Assembly: GCA_016839165.1 (NCBI GenBank)
Contig: CP069300.1
Span: 5,952,001 to 6,016,000 of the forward strand
Source: Bradyrhizobium sp. PSBB068
GTDB taxonomy: Bacteria > Pseudomonadota > Alphaproteobacteria > Rhizobiales > Xanthobacteraceae
Reading direction: 5' to 3'
DNA: 64,000 bases
Part shown: positions 17,015 to 27,131 of the stretch, piece after piece
Layout of the letters: every line of letters begins with the position of its first letter
Position numbering within the stretch: the first letter of the stretch is position 1
Position numbers and translations under genes: made by a program
The notes under the pieces: model-generated
The model's input: the letters and a program-made list of their open reading frames with translations, nothing else
Databases searched by the model: none
Told to the model about the DNA's origin: nothing

Positions 17015-18604
17015 TTAAAACGTGAGCGCTTTGGCCTGCTTCACCTGCGGCAGCGCCTGCACCTTGGCGAGCAGCTCCGCCGGCACCGCGCCGTCGACCT
17101 CGACCAGCGCAATGGCGTCGCCGCCCTGCTTGACGCGGCCGAGATGGAAGGTCGCGATATTGATTTTCGCATCACCCAAGAGGCTCGCGAACGCGCCGAT
17201 GAAGCCCGGCTTGTCCTCGTTGGTCACGTAGATCATCGACTTGCCGAATTCGGCGTCGACGCGGATGCCCTTGATGTCGACGAGGCGCGGCTTGCCGTCG
17301 GCATAGACGGTACCCGACACAGAACGCTCCTGGCGCTCGGTCGCGACTGTGACCGTGATCAGGCTCTCATAGTCGCTCTGCGCTGCGCGGACCACCTCGT
17401 CCACCACCATGCCGCGCTCCTTGGCGACGACAGGGGCGGACACCACGTTGACCTCGCCCAGCATCGGGCGCAGCAGGCCCGACAACACCGCCGAGGTGAT
17501 CGCCTTGATCTTCATCTCGGCGACGTGGCCCTCATAGGTGATCGTGGTCTTGAGGATGCCGCTCTCGGTGAGCTGGCCGGCGAACGAACCGAGCTTCTCG
17601 GCGAGCTCGATGAATGGCTTCAGCTTCGGCGCCTCTTCCGCCGTGATCGAGGGGAAGTTGACCGCGTTCGAGATCGCGCCCGACAGCAGATAATCCGACA
17701 TCTGCTCGGCGACCTGCAGCGCGACGTTCTCCTGCGCCTCGGTGGTGGAGGCGCCGAGATGCGGGGTGCAGATCACGTTGGGATGACCGAACAAGACGTT
17801 CGTCGTCGCCGGCTCCTCGACAAACACGTCGAACGCGGCGCCCGCGACATGCTTGGAATTCAGCGCATCGACCAGCGCCTGCTCGTCGACTAGGCCGCCG
17901 CGGGCGCAGTTGATGATGCGGACGCCCTTCTTCATCTTGGCGATCGCAGCCGCGTCGATCAGGTTGCGGGTCTTCTCGGTCAGCGGCGTGTGCAGCGTGA
18001 TGAAGTCGGCGCGCTTGAGCAGGTCATCCAGCTCGACCTTCTCTACGCCGATGTCCTTGGCGCGCTCCGGCGACAGGAACGGATCGAACGCGATCACCTT
18101 CATGCGCAGGCCGAGCGCGCGGTCGGCGACGATCGAGCCGATATTTCCGCAGCCGATCACGCCCAGCGTCTTGGCGGTGATCTCGACGCCCATGAAGCGG
18201 TTCTTCTCCCACTTGCCGGCCTGGGTCGAGGCGTCGGCCTGCGGGATCTCGCGCGCCAGCGCCAGCATCAGCGTGATCGCATGTTCGGCGGTCGTGATCG
18301 AATTGCCGAACGGCGTGTTCATCACGATGATGCCCTTGGCGGTCGCCGCGGGAATCTCGACATTGTCGACGCCGATGCCGGCGCGGCCGATCACCTTCAG
18401 CTTCGTCGCCTTCTCGATGATCTTGGCGGTCGCCTTGGTGGCCGAGCGGATCGCGAGGCCATCATAATTGCCGATGATCTCGGCGAGCTTGTCCTTGTCC
18501 TTGCCGAGGTTGGGCTGGAAGTCGACCTCGACGCCGCGATCCTTGAAGATCTGCACGGCGGCGGGCGACAGCGCGTCGGAAATCAGAACTTTGGGTTTTG
18601 TCAT
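17015..18604 (-). CDS. serA: D-3-phosphoglycerate dehydrogenase
   Basis: First step of serine synthesis: 3-phosphoglycerate to 3-phosphohydroxypyruvate with NAD+. The 529-residue form has the substrate-binding fold, the Rossmann motif GVIGCGNIGS, catalytic Arg in NCARGGLVDE and His in PHLGASTTEAQENVA, an intervening domain, and a C-terminal ACT domain (NEDKPGFIGAFASLLG). ATG 18604 gives MTKPKVLISDALSP, the conserved start; the frame upstream is non-homologous. It follows serC after 157 bp that contain a palindromic repeat, so the two genes probably form one operon. Confidence 0.96.
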   Translation of the reverse strand: MTKPKVLISDALSPAAVQIFKDRGVEVDFQPNLGKDKDKLAEIIGNYDGLAIRSATKATAKIIEKATKLKVIGRAGIGVDNVEIPAATAKGIIVMNTPFGNSITTAEHAITLMLALAREIPQADASTQAGKWEKNRFMGVEITAKTLGVIGCGNIGSIVADRALGLRMKVIAFDPFLSPERAKDIGVEKVELDDLLKRADFITLHTPLTEKTRNLIDAAAIAKMKKGVRIINCARGGLVDEQALVDALNSKHVAGAAFDVFVEEPATTNVLFGHPNVICTPHLGASTTEAQENVALQVAEQMSDYLLSGAISNAVNFPSITAEEAPKLKPFIELAEKLGSFAGQLTESGILKTTITYEGHVAEMKIKAITSAVLSGLLRPMLGEVNVVSAPVVAKERGMVVDEVVRAAQSDYESLITVTVATERQERSVSGTVYADGKPRLVDIKGIRVDAEFGKSMIYVTNEDKPGFIGAFASLLGDAKINIATFHLGRVKQGGDAIALVEVDGAVPAELLAKVQALPQVKQAKALTF

Positions 18605-18644
18605 CGGAATGATCCGTTGCTGAACGATGCGTTTGAATACACGA

Positions 18645-18716
18645 CGGCCGCGGGCACGAAGCCCGCCCGGCCACTCTGCGCGATAGATGGCCGGGTGGAG
18701 CCCGGCCATAACGATG
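18645..18716. repeat. Palindromic repeat in the serC-serA gap
   Basis: Two hairpins lie side by side: gcgggcacgaagcccgc and atggccgggtggagcccggccat. Similar 'gccgggtggagcccggc' hairpins are common extragenic elements in this bacterial group, from memory. In this position it could lower serA expression relative to serC. Confidence 0.55.
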
Positions 18717-18761
18717 ATGAGTTACGCGAAGCGGCTTGGGCCGCCTCTTTAGGCAGCCTTG

Positions 18762-19934
18762 TTATGCAGCCTTGGGCAGCGCTGCCTTGGTCTCGGCGAA
18801 GGCCCAGTCGATCCACTGCGTCAGCAACTCGACATCCTTGGCCTCGACGGTGGCGCCGCACCAGATCCGCAGGCCCGCCGGCGCATCGCGGTAGTACGCG
18901 AAGTCGAAGCCGGCGTTCTCCTTCTCCACCAGCGCGACCAGCTTCTTGCAGAAGTCGGCCTGCGCGTCAGCGGGAAGCGAGGTAATCGCGGGATCGGTGA
19001 ACTTCAGGCACACCGAGGTGTTGGAGCGGATCGCGGGATCCTTGGCCAGGAAGTCGATCCAGGGCGTCCGCGCCTTCCAGTCGGCGAGCGCCTTGGTGTT
19101 GGCGTCGGCGCGCGCGATCAGGGCCTTCAGGCCGCCGATCGACTTCGCCCAATGCAGCGCGTCGAGATAATCCTCGACGCAGAGCATCGACGGCGTGTTG
19201 ATGGTCTCGCCCTCGAAGATGCCCTGATTGAGCTTGCCGCCCTTGGTGAGGCGGAAGATCTTCGGCAGCGGCCAGGCCGGCTTGTAGGTCTCGAGCCGTT
19301 CGACCGCGCGCGGCGACAGGATCAGCATGCCGTGCGCCGCTTCACCGCCGAGCGCCTTCTGCCAGGAGAAGGTGACGACGTCGAGCTTGGCGAAATCGAG
19401 CGGCTGCGCGAAGGCGGCCGAGGTCGCGTCGCAGATCGTGAGGCCTTCACGGGTTGCGCTGATCCAGTCGGCGTTCGGCACGCGCACGCCCGAGGTGGTG
19501 CCGTTCCAGGTGAAGACGACGTCCGACGCCGGATCGACCTTGGAGAGATCGGGGATTTCACCGTAAGCCGCGTTCAGCTTGGTGACGTCCTTCAGCTTCA
19601 ATTCCTTGACGATGTCGCTGACCCAGCCCTCGCCGAAGGATTCCCAGGCGAGCGTGGTGACCGGCCGCGCACCGAGCAGCGACCACAGCGCCATCTCGAC
19701 CGCGCCGGTGTCCGACGCCGGCACGATGCCGATCTTGTAGTCCGCGGGCACCTCAAGCACTTCGCGCGTCAGTTCGATCGCGAGCTTGAGCTTGGCCTTG
19801 CCGACCTTCGCACGATGCGAGCGGCCGAGGGCGGCGTCCTTGAGATTGTCGGGGTTCCAGCCGGGGCGCTTGGCGCAGGGGCCGGAGGAGAAATGCGGCA
19901 CGTTGGGCCGCGAAGCGGGCTTCGCTGCAGTCAT
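18762..19934 (-). CDS. serC: Phosphoserine aminotransferase
   Basis: PLP-dependent second step of serine synthesis: 3-phosphohydroxypyruvate plus glutamate to phosphoserine. The 390-residue protein is the alphaproteobacterial type. It starts after [19 protein letters not shown], and the PLP lysine is in [27 protein letters not shown] and the C-terminal [16 protein letters not shown] are also typical. The start ATG is 6 bp after gaaggg, which is itself caught in a predicted leader RNA stem (see 19935-20003). Confidence 0.95.
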   Translation of the reverse strand: MTAAKPASRPNVPHFSSGPCAKRPGWNPDNLKDAALGRSHRAKVGKAKLKLAIELTREVLEVPADYKIGIVPASDTGAVEMALWSLLGARPVTTLAWESFGEGWVSDIVKELKLKDVTKLNAAYGEIPDLSKVDPASDVVFTWNGTTSGVRVPNADWISATREGLTICDATSAAFAQPLDFAKLDVVTFSWQKALGGEAAHGMLILSPRAVERLETYKPAWPLPKIFRLTKGGKLNQGIFEGETINTPSMLCVEDYLDALHWAKSIGGLKALIARADANTKALADWKARTPWIDFLAKDPAIRSNTSVCLKFTDPAITSLPADAQADFCKKLVALVEKENAGFDFAYYRDAPAGLRIWCGATVEAKDVELLTQWIDWAFAETKAALPKAA

Positions 19935-20003
19935 AATCTACCCTTCCAGATAGCTGCCTCTCGGTGGGGAGAGGTTTCCCGCGGTCGGAGATAGTGGAAG
20001 GGT
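19935..20003 (-). ncRNA. serC leader RNA motif (cis-regulatory)
   Basis: On the minus strand the leader reads acccttcc (20003-19996), a hairpin cctctc...gagagg (19974-19957), then ggaagggt (19947-19940) just before the serC ATG. The 8 bp acccttcc/ggaagggt pairing hides the serC Shine-Dalgarno sequence. This matches the position and layout of the 'serC' RNA motif reported upstream of serC in Alphaproteobacteria. The pairing is read from the sequence; the family assignment is from memory. No ligand is known to me. Confidence 0.72.
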
Positions 20004-20012
20004 GCCCAAACG

Positions 20013-20225
20013 TCAAGGAAGTTCAGACTTTTCCGGAACAATCGGGAGATCACGGCTGATTGATGGGGCGTCCTCGACCTGCTGCAACGTCTCCTGATCG
20101 AGCAGATCTGCCGCCAGAGTCATGATCTTAACTGCCTTGCGCCGGCTCGATATTTTCAAAATGCTCTTGTCGCCGGCCTGCACGATGTACTCGTTGCCGA
20201 CCCGCACGATCGAATAATCCGACAT
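20013..20225 (-). CDS. Small conserved-looking protein of unknown function
   Basis: A 70-residue protein starting MSDYSIVRVGNEYIVQAGD with a basic middle (KISSRRKAVKIM) and an acidic tail. The first 40 residues look like two or three beta strands followed by a helix. ggggattggg precedes the ATG. It ends 10 bp before the serC leader on the same strand, so it may be co-transcribed with serC. No family recognised. Confidence 0.55.
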   Translation of the reverse strand: MSDYSIVRVGNEYIVQAGDKSILKISSRRKAVKIMTLAADLLDQETLQQVEDAPSISRDLPIVPEKSELP

Positions 20226-20393
20226 CCCAATCCCCAGTTGCCCGCCGCCCCGTGGGAGACGCCGGACATACCGGACTCGTTCCGACCCGTAAAATCACCG
20301 AGGCCGGCTTAGTTTATTGGCTGTTAACCGGATAGCCGAGCAGCGGCTACCGCAGGCATTGCCCTGCGTGCGGCACAACTTCGATCGCGTAGC

Positions 20394-20864
20394 TCAAAAG
20401 CGGAGCGTCATGCCGAGATGACTGCGCGCGAATCCAAGCCGTTCATAGAAGCGCTGCGCGTCGACACGGGTGTGATGCGTCAGCAGCTCGACCAGCGTGC
20501 AGCCTTGCGCGCGCGCCTCGGTCACCGCCCACTGCACCAACAGCTCGCCGATGCCGCGGCTGCGGCAATACTTTGCAACGCGGACGTCCTCAAGCAGGCC
20601 ACGCGAAGAGCCCTGCGAGCTGATCCCCGGCAGCACCGCGAGTTGCAGGCAGCCGACGACGGCGCCCTCGCCGTCGACGGCCACCACGAGCTGCAGGTTC
20701 GCATCACGCTCGACCCGCGCGAAGGCTTCGTAATAGCTCTGCGGCAACGGATCTTCGATCCGCTCGCGCGCGCTGCCGAGTGGATCGTCCGCCAGCATGC
20801 CGACGATGGCGGCGACATCCTCGCGCCGCGCGCGACGGATCGTGATGCGTGAGGCTTCAGTCAT
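20394..20864 (-). CDS. GNAT-family N-acetyltransferase
   Basis: A 156-residue acetyltransferase. The N-terminal strand-helix unit is ITIRRARREDVAAIVGML. The acetyl-CoA loop is CRSRGIGELLVQWAV (R-x-x-G-I-G), and the C-terminal RVDAQRFYERLGFARS is typical of the fold. The start could also be GTG 20876. It follows the GST gene after a few bases, so the two are probably co-transcribed. Substrate unknown. Confidence 0.85.
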   Translation of the reverse strand: MTEASRITIRRARREDVAAIVGMLADDPLGSARERIEDPLPQSYYEAFARVERDANLQLVVAVDGEGAVVGCLQLAVLPGISSQGSSRGLLEDVRVAKYCRSRGIGELLVQWAVTEARAQGCTLVELLTHHTRVDAQRFYERLGFARSHLGMTLRF

Positions 20865-20882
20865 GGCGGCGTTCACCCGAGG

Positions 20883-21473
20883 TCAGCGGACCGGCGGCAG
20901 CGCGAGCACGTGCTCGGCATCGGCGATCCAGCGGCGGATCATCGGATAGCGCGCGAGTGCGAGGCCGCCGTCCTCCGCCATGCGCGTATAGGCGAGCAAC
21001 GACACGTCGGCGAGCGAGAATGCATCGCCGACCAGGAATTGCGTGCCTGCCAGGTGCCGCTCCAGGTGATCGAGCGCGACATAGCCGCGCTTGATCAGGT
21101 TCGGATCGATCTCGGAAACCGCCTTGCCGAGATACACGGTCTGGAAGCGGCAGACGGCGACATATGGCTCATGGCTGTTCTGCTCCCAGAACATCCAGGC
21201 ATCCATCTGCGCCGCGCGATAGGGATCGCCGGGAATCAGGTCGCTGCCGCGCGCGAGGTAGCGGATGATGGCGTTGGATTGCGCGAGCGTGCGGCCGTCA
21301 TCCAGCTCGACCGTCGGCACCTGGCCCCAGCCGTTCAGCTTGAGGAAGTCCGCCGTCCGGCTGCCGCCCTTCATGGTGTCGATCTCGACCCATGTGTAGG
21401 GCAGCGCCAGCTTGTCGCAGACCCATTTCACCTTCAGGCAATTGCCTGAATTGGCGTCGCCGTGGATTTTCAT
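20883..21473 (-). CDS. Glutathione S-transferase family protein
   Basis: A 196-residue cytosolic GST. The N-terminal thioredoxin-like domain has the substrate-contact motifs GQVPTVELDDG and LAQSNAIIRYLA (about residues 50-75). The all-helical C-domain carries FLVGDAFSLADVSLLAYT, the N-capping box. MKIHGDANSGNCLKVKW at the N-terminus is like the beta-etherase/maleylpyruvate-isomerase-like branch, with SGNC at the usual active-site position. Substrate unknown. First gene of a GST-GNAT pair. Confidence 0.88.
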   Translation of the reverse strand: MKIHGDANSGNCLKVKWVCDKLALPYTWVEIDTMKGGSRTADFLKLNGWGQVPTVELDDGRTLAQSNAIIRYLARGSDLIPGDPYRAAQMDAWMFWEQNSHEPYVAVCRFQTVYLGKAVSEIDPNLIKRGYVALDHLERHLAGTQFLVGDAFSLADVSLLAYTRMAEDGGLALARYPMIRRWIADAEHVLALPPVR

Positions 21474-21544
21474 GTGAGGTCGCTCCGCTTGCGGAGCAAC
21501 ATCGGATCAGCCGCACATTGCGGTGTCAAGCGACGCTGCGCTGG

Positions 21545-22396
21545 TCAGAACTTGTAGCCGATGGCCGCACGCACGCTGTTCTGTGTGACCGACGTGTTCT
21601 TGACCGGCATGAACTTGACGTATTCCCACTCGCCGCGCAGGAAAACACAGTTCCACAGCATGTATTCCAGGCCGAGACCAGCGGTCCAGCCGGCAACGTA
21701 AGCGTCCGTTTTCGCATCCGTCGCGGTTTGCGCAAACTGCGGAAGTGCAAAGTTGGTCGAACTTCCATCGGCAAAGTTGATCGTTCTGTTCACGGAGCTC
21801 GTGACCGTGCGCGAAACATCCATTCGGCCGACCGCAAGGCCGCCGAAGATGTAAGGCAGGAAGTCACCGGTTGCCCAACCCGCCCGGCCGCGGAACGTCA
21901 TCTCGTCCTTGAGCTTCATCGAAGCGCTTCCATTCAACGTCACGCTGTCGGCGGCAGTGGCGCCGACCGGCAGGACCAGGGTCGGTTGTGCGACTTGAAT
22001 CGGACCCAAACTTCCGGTCGTCGTTGTGGTAAGCCCGGACCAATAGGTATAGTTTGCTTCGACACCGACCACGACGTCGTCATACTGCCAGTTGCGCCCG
22101 ACAAACGCTCCGAAGCCCGAGCTTTGCGCATTGACCCGACCCAGCAGATTGAACTGGGATGTCGGTCCCTGCAGCGTGGTGTTGCGGAATATCGAATTGG
22201 TCAGGGATGCAACGCTACCGCCAAAGTCGGTGTTGATCCATGACTGGCCGACCTGGCCGCCGACATACCAGCCGTCCCAGTTTCTGGTTGGTGCGCTGGA
22301 AGCGGGCAGACTGCCGCGAAGGAAATCAGGCATGTCGGCCGCCTGCGCGCCGGTCACCGCCCCGAACATCATCGCCGCCAGCAAGAACCTACGCAT
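21545..22396 (-). CDS. Outer-membrane beta-barrel protein (Omp25/31 type)
   Basis: A 283-residue exported porin-like protein. The signal peptide FLLAAMMFGAVTGAQA-AD is followed by NWDGWYVGGQVGQSW, the typical first strand of rhizobial Omp25/Omp31-like 8-stranded barrels. The C-terminus VRAAIGYKF ends in Phe, as required for barrel insertion. ATG 22396 is preceded by ggag at 7 bp; an in-frame ATG 18 bp upstream is less likely. The role is probably envelope structure or adhesion. Confidence 0.85.
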   Translation of the reverse strand: MRRFLLAAMMFGAVTGAQAADMPDFLRGSLPASSAPTRNWDGWYVGGQVGQSWINTDFGGSVASLTNSIFRNTTLQGPTSQFNLLGRVNAQSSGFGAFVGRNWQYDDVVVGVEANYTYWSGLTTTTTGSLGPIQVAQPTLVLPVGATAADSVTLNGSASMKLKDEMTFRGRAGWATGDFLPYIFGGLAVGRMDVSRTVTSSVNRTINFADGSSTNFALPQFAQTATDAKTDAYVAGWTAGLGLEYMLWNCVFLRGEWEYVKFMPVKNTSVTQNSVRAAIGYKF

Positions 22397-22520
22397 CGCA
22401 ACGCTCCATCCCACTCATCGAATGCGCGTTGATCATCGCCTGTTAACCTTAACCAATCGTTTCGCCGGCGGCTTTCGAGCATGCAAGTTGCAAGAAGCTC
22501 GCGACATCACGCGGCAAAGC

Positions 22521-22551
22521 AAAACGGCGCGGGACGATCCCGCGCCGTTTT
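22521..22551. terminator. Bidirectional terminator hairpin
   Basis: aaaacggcgcggga and tcccgcgccgtttt form a perfect 14 bp inverted repeat with a 3 nt loop and T-runs in both directions. It lies about 40 bp beyond the stop of the outer-membrane gene at 22588 and ends that transcript on the minus strand. Confidence 0.85.
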
Positions 22552-22587
22552 CAATCGTTAACCGTGAAGGCTCGAAATTAACCCTTA

Positions 22588-23439
22588 TTAGCCCTTGCGG
22601 ATCAGCGGGGGCGGCGGCGGCGGGGGCGGCACGTCGCAGCACGGCAGGTTGAAACGCACGCCTAGCTTCACATCCTGCGAGGTGATGTCGCGGTACTGGA
22701 AGCTCGAGGGACCGGCCGGCGTGTTGTCGAAGAAGTGACCCTGGCCCTGGCCGGCGGTGCCCATGTCGAGATAGCGATAGGCCAGTTCGACCGTGAAGTT
22801 GTTGGTGACCTTGTAGGCGACACCGGCGTGCAGTGCCCAGGCGAAGTTGGTCTTGGTGGCGCCGTCGGCGATGAAGGAGCTGGTCAGGCCCGATCCGCTC
22901 GGGAACGTCGCATTGTCGGAGAAGGCCGCGGTCTTGATCACAGCGGCACCGACACCGGCACCGATGAACGGGGTCAAGCAACCCCAGGTGCCGAGATCGG
23001 CGTAGACGTTGACGAGGCCGACCCAGCTCTGAATGCCGCCATGATAGGTATCGCCCAGCGAGCTCGGCCCGGGGAACGTGAAGAAGTCGGTGCCGTTGAA
23101 GCTCACCTTCGAGCGATACTCACCGGTGACGTCGGCGCGGAACCAGCTGTTGAATTGATAGCCGACGCCGATGCCGTAGAGCATGCCGCCGTCAAAACCG
23201 TGGCCATACTGGTTGAAGGCCGTGCCGGCCGGCAGCCTGTCGTAGGCGTTGACGTGCAGCTTGGCCTGGGTGTTGGTCATGCCGATGTCGCCGCGCAGAT
23301 ACCAGCCGCCGAAATCCTGGACCGGCGGGGGTGCATACGCCATCGGGGGCGGCGGCATGATCGGCATGTCGGCAGCGAACGCCGCCGAGGACAGCAGAGA
23401 TGCCGCGCCTGCGGCAATCAGGGTCTTTACGCTACGCAT
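22588..23439 (-). CDS. Outer-membrane beta-barrel protein with proline-rich C-terminus
   Basis: Second barrel-type outer-membrane protein, also 283 residues. The signal peptide ends SSAAFA-AD; a Pro/Met-rich linker (MPIMPPPPMAYAPPP) precedes FGGWYLRGDIGMTNTQ, the first strand. Strands run to QDVKLGVRFNLPC. Unusually, after this strand comes CDVPPPPPPPPLIRKG, so the protein does not end in Phe. Such Pro-rich tails occur in Rhizobiales surface proteins. It does not look like a recent duplicate of the gene at 21545. A strong terminator follows. Confidence 0.83.
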   Translation of the reverse strand: MRSVKTLIAAGAASLLSSAAFAADMPIMPPPPMAYAPPPVQDFGGWYLRGDIGMTNTQAKLHVNAYDRLPAGTAFNQYGHGFDGGMLYGIGVGYQFNSWFRADVTGEYRSKVSFNGTDFFTFPGPSSLGDTYHGGIQSWVGLVNVYADLGTWGCLTPFIGAGVGAAVIKTAAFSDNATFPSGSGLTSSFIADGATKTNFAWALHAGVAYKVTNNFTVELAYRYLDMGTAGQGQGHFFDNTPAGPSSFQYRDITSQDVKLGVRFNLPCCDVPPPPPPPPLIRKG

Positions 23440-23734
23440 TGGCTTCGTCCTTTTGGGCCAGTGAGGCGACACAAAGCCCCACGTCTGAAACTCACGGGCG
23501 GACGATGCCAGCAAATGTTTAAGCGGCACTTAACCCTAATTTTTAAGGTTGATTTTCTGTCACCTATTTCTGCTCCTGTTGCTTATGGGTCCATAAATAC
23601 GCGCATGCGGCAGCGAAAGATGGCGATTGCGCCACAGGTGCTAATGAAGCGTTGACGCAGGCGCGCCATTTGCAGCGCACGCAAGCTGCGCCTGTTAGCG
23701 AAGGCCCAATGAAGACGCGCCGTACGGCGAGAGC

Positions 23735-24994
23735 TCAGCGAACGGCCTTCGGCATCTTCGGCAGGAACACCGCGAGCAGGCCGATCGCCGGCAGGAATGC
23801 GCAGAGCTGATAGACGAAGGCGATCGAGGTGTGGTCGGCAAGCTTGCCAAGCACCGCGGCGCCCAGCCCGCCGATGCCGAACGCGACGCCGAAGAACACG
23901 CCGGAGATCATGCCGAAGCGATGCGGCATCAATTCCTGCGCGAACACGATGATCGCCGACGTCGCCGACGAGATGATCAGGCCGATCACGACCGTCAGCA
24001 CCGCGCTGGCGAACAGCCCGGCATAGGGCAGCGCCAGCGTGAACGGCAGCGCGCCGAGGATCGAGAACCAGATCACGTATTTGCGGCCGAAGCGATCGCC
24101 GAGCGGGCCACCGATGAACGCGCCGGCAGCGTTCGCGGCAAGGAAGATGAACAGATAGAGCTGTGCCGCCTGCGTCGAGACGCCGAACCGGTCGATCAGA
24201 TAGAAGATGTAATAGCTCGACAGGCTCGAGACATAGAGCTGTTTGGAGAACAGCAGCGCGACCAGCACGACAAGTGCGGTCATCACGCGCCGCCGGTCCG
24301 GATGGTCCGGATGCCGCTCGATGGCGGCGGCCTTCTTGCCGGCAATCTGCGGCTTGTACCAGACGCCGATGCGCCAGAGGATCACGATGGCGAGGAAGGC
24401 GATCGAGGAGAACCAGGCGATCGAGGGCTGACCGAACGGCACCACGATCAGGGCAGCGAGCACCGGTCCCATCGAGGTGCCGAAACTGCCGCCGAGTTGA
24501 AACACCGATTGCGCGAAACCGTAGCGCCCGCCTGACGCCAGCCGCGCGATGCGGGAGGATTCCGGATGGAACACCGCAGACCCGAGCCCGACCAGCGAAG
24601 CCGCGATCAGGATCATCCCGTAGGAGTGCGCGACACTGAGCAGCAGCAGCCCGAAAAAGGTGAAGCCCATGCCGATCGAAAGCGAAAACGGCTGCGCCTT
24701 CTTGTCGGTGAAGTGCCCGACCAGCGGCTACAGCAGCGAGGCGGTGAACTGGAACGCCAGCGTGATCATGCCGATCTGCGCGAAGTCGAGCGCGTAATTG
24801 TCCTTCAGGATCGGATAGACCGACGCGATCAGCGACTGCATCGTGTCGTTGAGGAAGTGCGAGAAGCTGATGCCTGCGAGCACGACATAGGCCGGCCCCG
24901 CAGCGGCGGCCGCCTTCGCGGCCTGCGCTGAGCCCAGCTCGGCGACCTGCACCGGTTCACCCAGCGTCTGTTCGCTCACGACGGGTTTGTTCAC
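23735..24994 (-). pseudogene. MFS transporter (fosmidomycin-resistance Fsr type) interrupted by an amber codon
   Basis: Both halves are in one frame and together give a full-length 419-codon transporter, but codon 89 is TAG (24730-24728). Before it: FSHFLNDTMQSLIASVYPIL and TLAFQFTASLL; after it: PLVGHFTDKK and the remaining transmembrane segments to the C-terminus. The residue expected there is Gln (LLQPLVG), and CAG to TAG is a single change. GTG 24994 is the likely start. Everything else appears intact, so the lesion is recent, a sequencing error, or is read through. Re-initiation at an ATG 57 bp after the stop would lose the first two helices. Confidence 0.85.
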
Positions 24995-25124
24995 TGCAGC
25001 ATTCCCGGATAGTTTCGCAAAAAATACCTCCGCGTCGTACGACGCGGAGGCAGCCGGGACCAGTTGCGCTAGCCGATGGCAGCGATGCGCCGTGTAGTAG
25101 CTGCCCGGCGATCGAACTCTCAGC

Positions 25125-25234
25125 CCGTCATCGTGAGGAGCCTGCGCAGCAGGCGTCTCGAAGGATGAATCGGCCACCTGCCGGGCCGTGCATCCTTCGA
25201 GACGCGCGCCAAAGCGCGCTGCTCAGGATGACGG
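25125..25234. repeat. 110 bp palindromic extragenic repeat (ccgtcatc...gatgacgg)
   Basis: Perfect ends ccgtcatc / gatgacgg, with inner complementary words gtctcgaaggatg and catccttcgagac and two small hairpins (gcctgcgcagcaggc, gcgcgccaaagcgcgc). It lies between glmM and the broken MFS gene. The short element at 671-715 belongs to the same family. Confidence 0.75.
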
Positions 25235-25269
25235 ATCGGCAAGCCTCTATATGGGAGAATTAGCTGCCC

Positions 25270-26616
25270 TTAAGCCGCCGCCGCGTGGCCGAGTGCGCTG
25301 ACGATGTTGTCGACGACCTCTTCCACCAGGATGCGGTCATCGCCCTCGCCCATCACACGGATCACCGGCTCGGTGCCGGAGGGGCGGATCAGCAGGCGGC
25401 CATGACCGTTGAGGCGCTTCTCGCCGTCGGTGATCGCGGACTTGACCTCGGCGTCGTCGAGCGGCTTGCCGCTGCGATAGCGCACGTTCTTCAGAATTTG
25501 GGGCAATGGATCAAAGCGCCGGCAGATCTCCGACACCGGGCGGCGCAGCTTCTGCACCACGGCCAGCACCTGCAGCGCGGCGACGAAGCCGTCGCCGGTG
25601 GTCGAATAGTCCGACATGATGATATGGCCCGACGGCTCGCCGCCGAGATTGTAGCCGCCGCTCAGCATCTGCTCGAGCACATAGCGGTCGCCGACCGGGG
25701 TGCGGACCATCGAAAGCCCGTGGCCCTGCAGGAAGCGCTCCAGCCCGAGATTGGACATCACTGTCGTGACGATGCCGGGCTTGGCGAGGCGCCCCTCTTC
25801 CTTCCAGCTCTGCGCGATCACCGCGAGCAGCTGGTCGCCGTCGACGATGTGGCCACGCTCGTCCACCAGGATGACGCGATCGGCATCGCCATCGAGCGCG
25901 ATGCCGATATCGGCGCGCATCTCGCGCACCTTCCTCGACAGCGCCTCCGGCGAGGTCGAGCCGCATTCCTTGTTGATGTTGAAGCCGTCGGGCTCGACCC
26001 CGATCGGCACCACGTCGGCGCCGAGCTCCCACAGCGCTTCCGGCACCACCTTGTAGGCGGCGCCGTTGGCGCAATCGACCACGACGCGCAAGCCGTCGAG
26101 CGAGAGGTCGCGCGGCAAAGTGCGCTTGGCGAATTCGATGTAGCGGTCGTGGACGCCATCGATGCGGCGGGCGCGGCCGAGGCTCGCGCTCTGCGCCAGG
26201 CGGCGGTCGAGCGATTCATCCAGCAACTGCTCGATCTGCTTCTCGACGTCGTCGGACAGCTTGAAGCCCTGCGGGCCGAACAGCTTGATGCCGTTGTCCT
26301 CGAAAAGATTGTGCGACGCCGAGATCATCACGCCGAGATCGGCGCGCATCGACTTGGTGAGCATCGCGATCGCCGGCGTCGGCATCGGGCCGACCAGCAG
26401 CACGTCCATACCGACCGAGGTAAAGCCCGCGACCATGGCGTATTCGATCATGTAGCCGGACAGCCGCGTGTCCTTGCCGATCACGACGCGATGGCGATGG
26501 TCGCCACGCTGAAATACCAATCCTGCGGCCTGCCCCACCTTGAGCGCGAGCTCCGGCGTGATCAGTCCATTGGCGCGGCCCCGAATCCCATCGGTCCCGA
26601 AATATTTGCGGCTCAT
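25270..26616 (-). CDS. glmM: Phosphoglucosamine mutase
   Basis: Converts glucosamine-6-phosphate to glucosamine-1-phosphate for peptidoglycan and LPS precursors. The 448-residue protein starts [13 protein letters not shown]. The phosphoserine loop is MISASHN, the metal loop DGDADRV, the sugar loop GGEPSGH and the phosphate loop RPSGTEP, so all four catalytic motifs are present. ATG 26616 was chosen because the family begins there. It is essential in most bacteria. Confidence 0.96.
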   Translation of the reverse strand: MSRKYFGTDGIRGRANGLITPELALKVGQAAGLVFQRGDHRHRVVIGKDTRLSGYMIEYAMVAGFTSVGMDVLLVGPMPTPAIAMLTKSMRADLGVMISASHNLFEDNGIKLFGPQGFKLSDDVEKQIEQLLDESLDRRLAQSASLGRARRIDGVHDRYIEFAKRTLPRDLSLDGLRVVVDCANGAAYKVVPEALWELGADVVPIGVEPDGFNINKECGSTSPEALSRKVREMRADIGIALDGDADRVILVDERGHIVDGDQLLAVIAQSWKEEGRLAKPGIVTTVMSNLGLERFLQGHGLSMVRTPVGDRYVLEQMLSGGYNLGGEPSGHIIMSDYSTTGDGFVAALQVLAVVQKLRRPVSEICRRFDPLPQILKNVRYRSGKPLDDAEVKSAITDGEKRLNGHGRLLIRPSGTEPVIRVMGEGDDRILVEEVVDNIVSALGHAAAA

Positions 26617-26833
26617 GTAACCCCCAACACGGACCCCTCGAACCATCCGGCGAGAGAGCCCCGAACGCCCACCAGTCTAGCGTGCATCGGCCTTATAGAC
26701 TGTCAGGCGCTAAGATGACTTCAAAAAATATGATGAATCATTACCATGGCCGAACCACATTCTTCAGCCTTAAGACGCTGAAAAATATAACATTCCTGTC
26801 GTTAAGACAATCCCCGGGGACGCGCGCTGTCCC

Positions 26834-27043
<210 letters not shown>

Positions 27044-27131
27044 TCAACCATGCTAGATGACGGCAAGACCGAACATCTGCAAGAACTCGCTATCTCAGAA
27101 CTTGCGACATAGAAGAAGGCCGGAAACGTCC

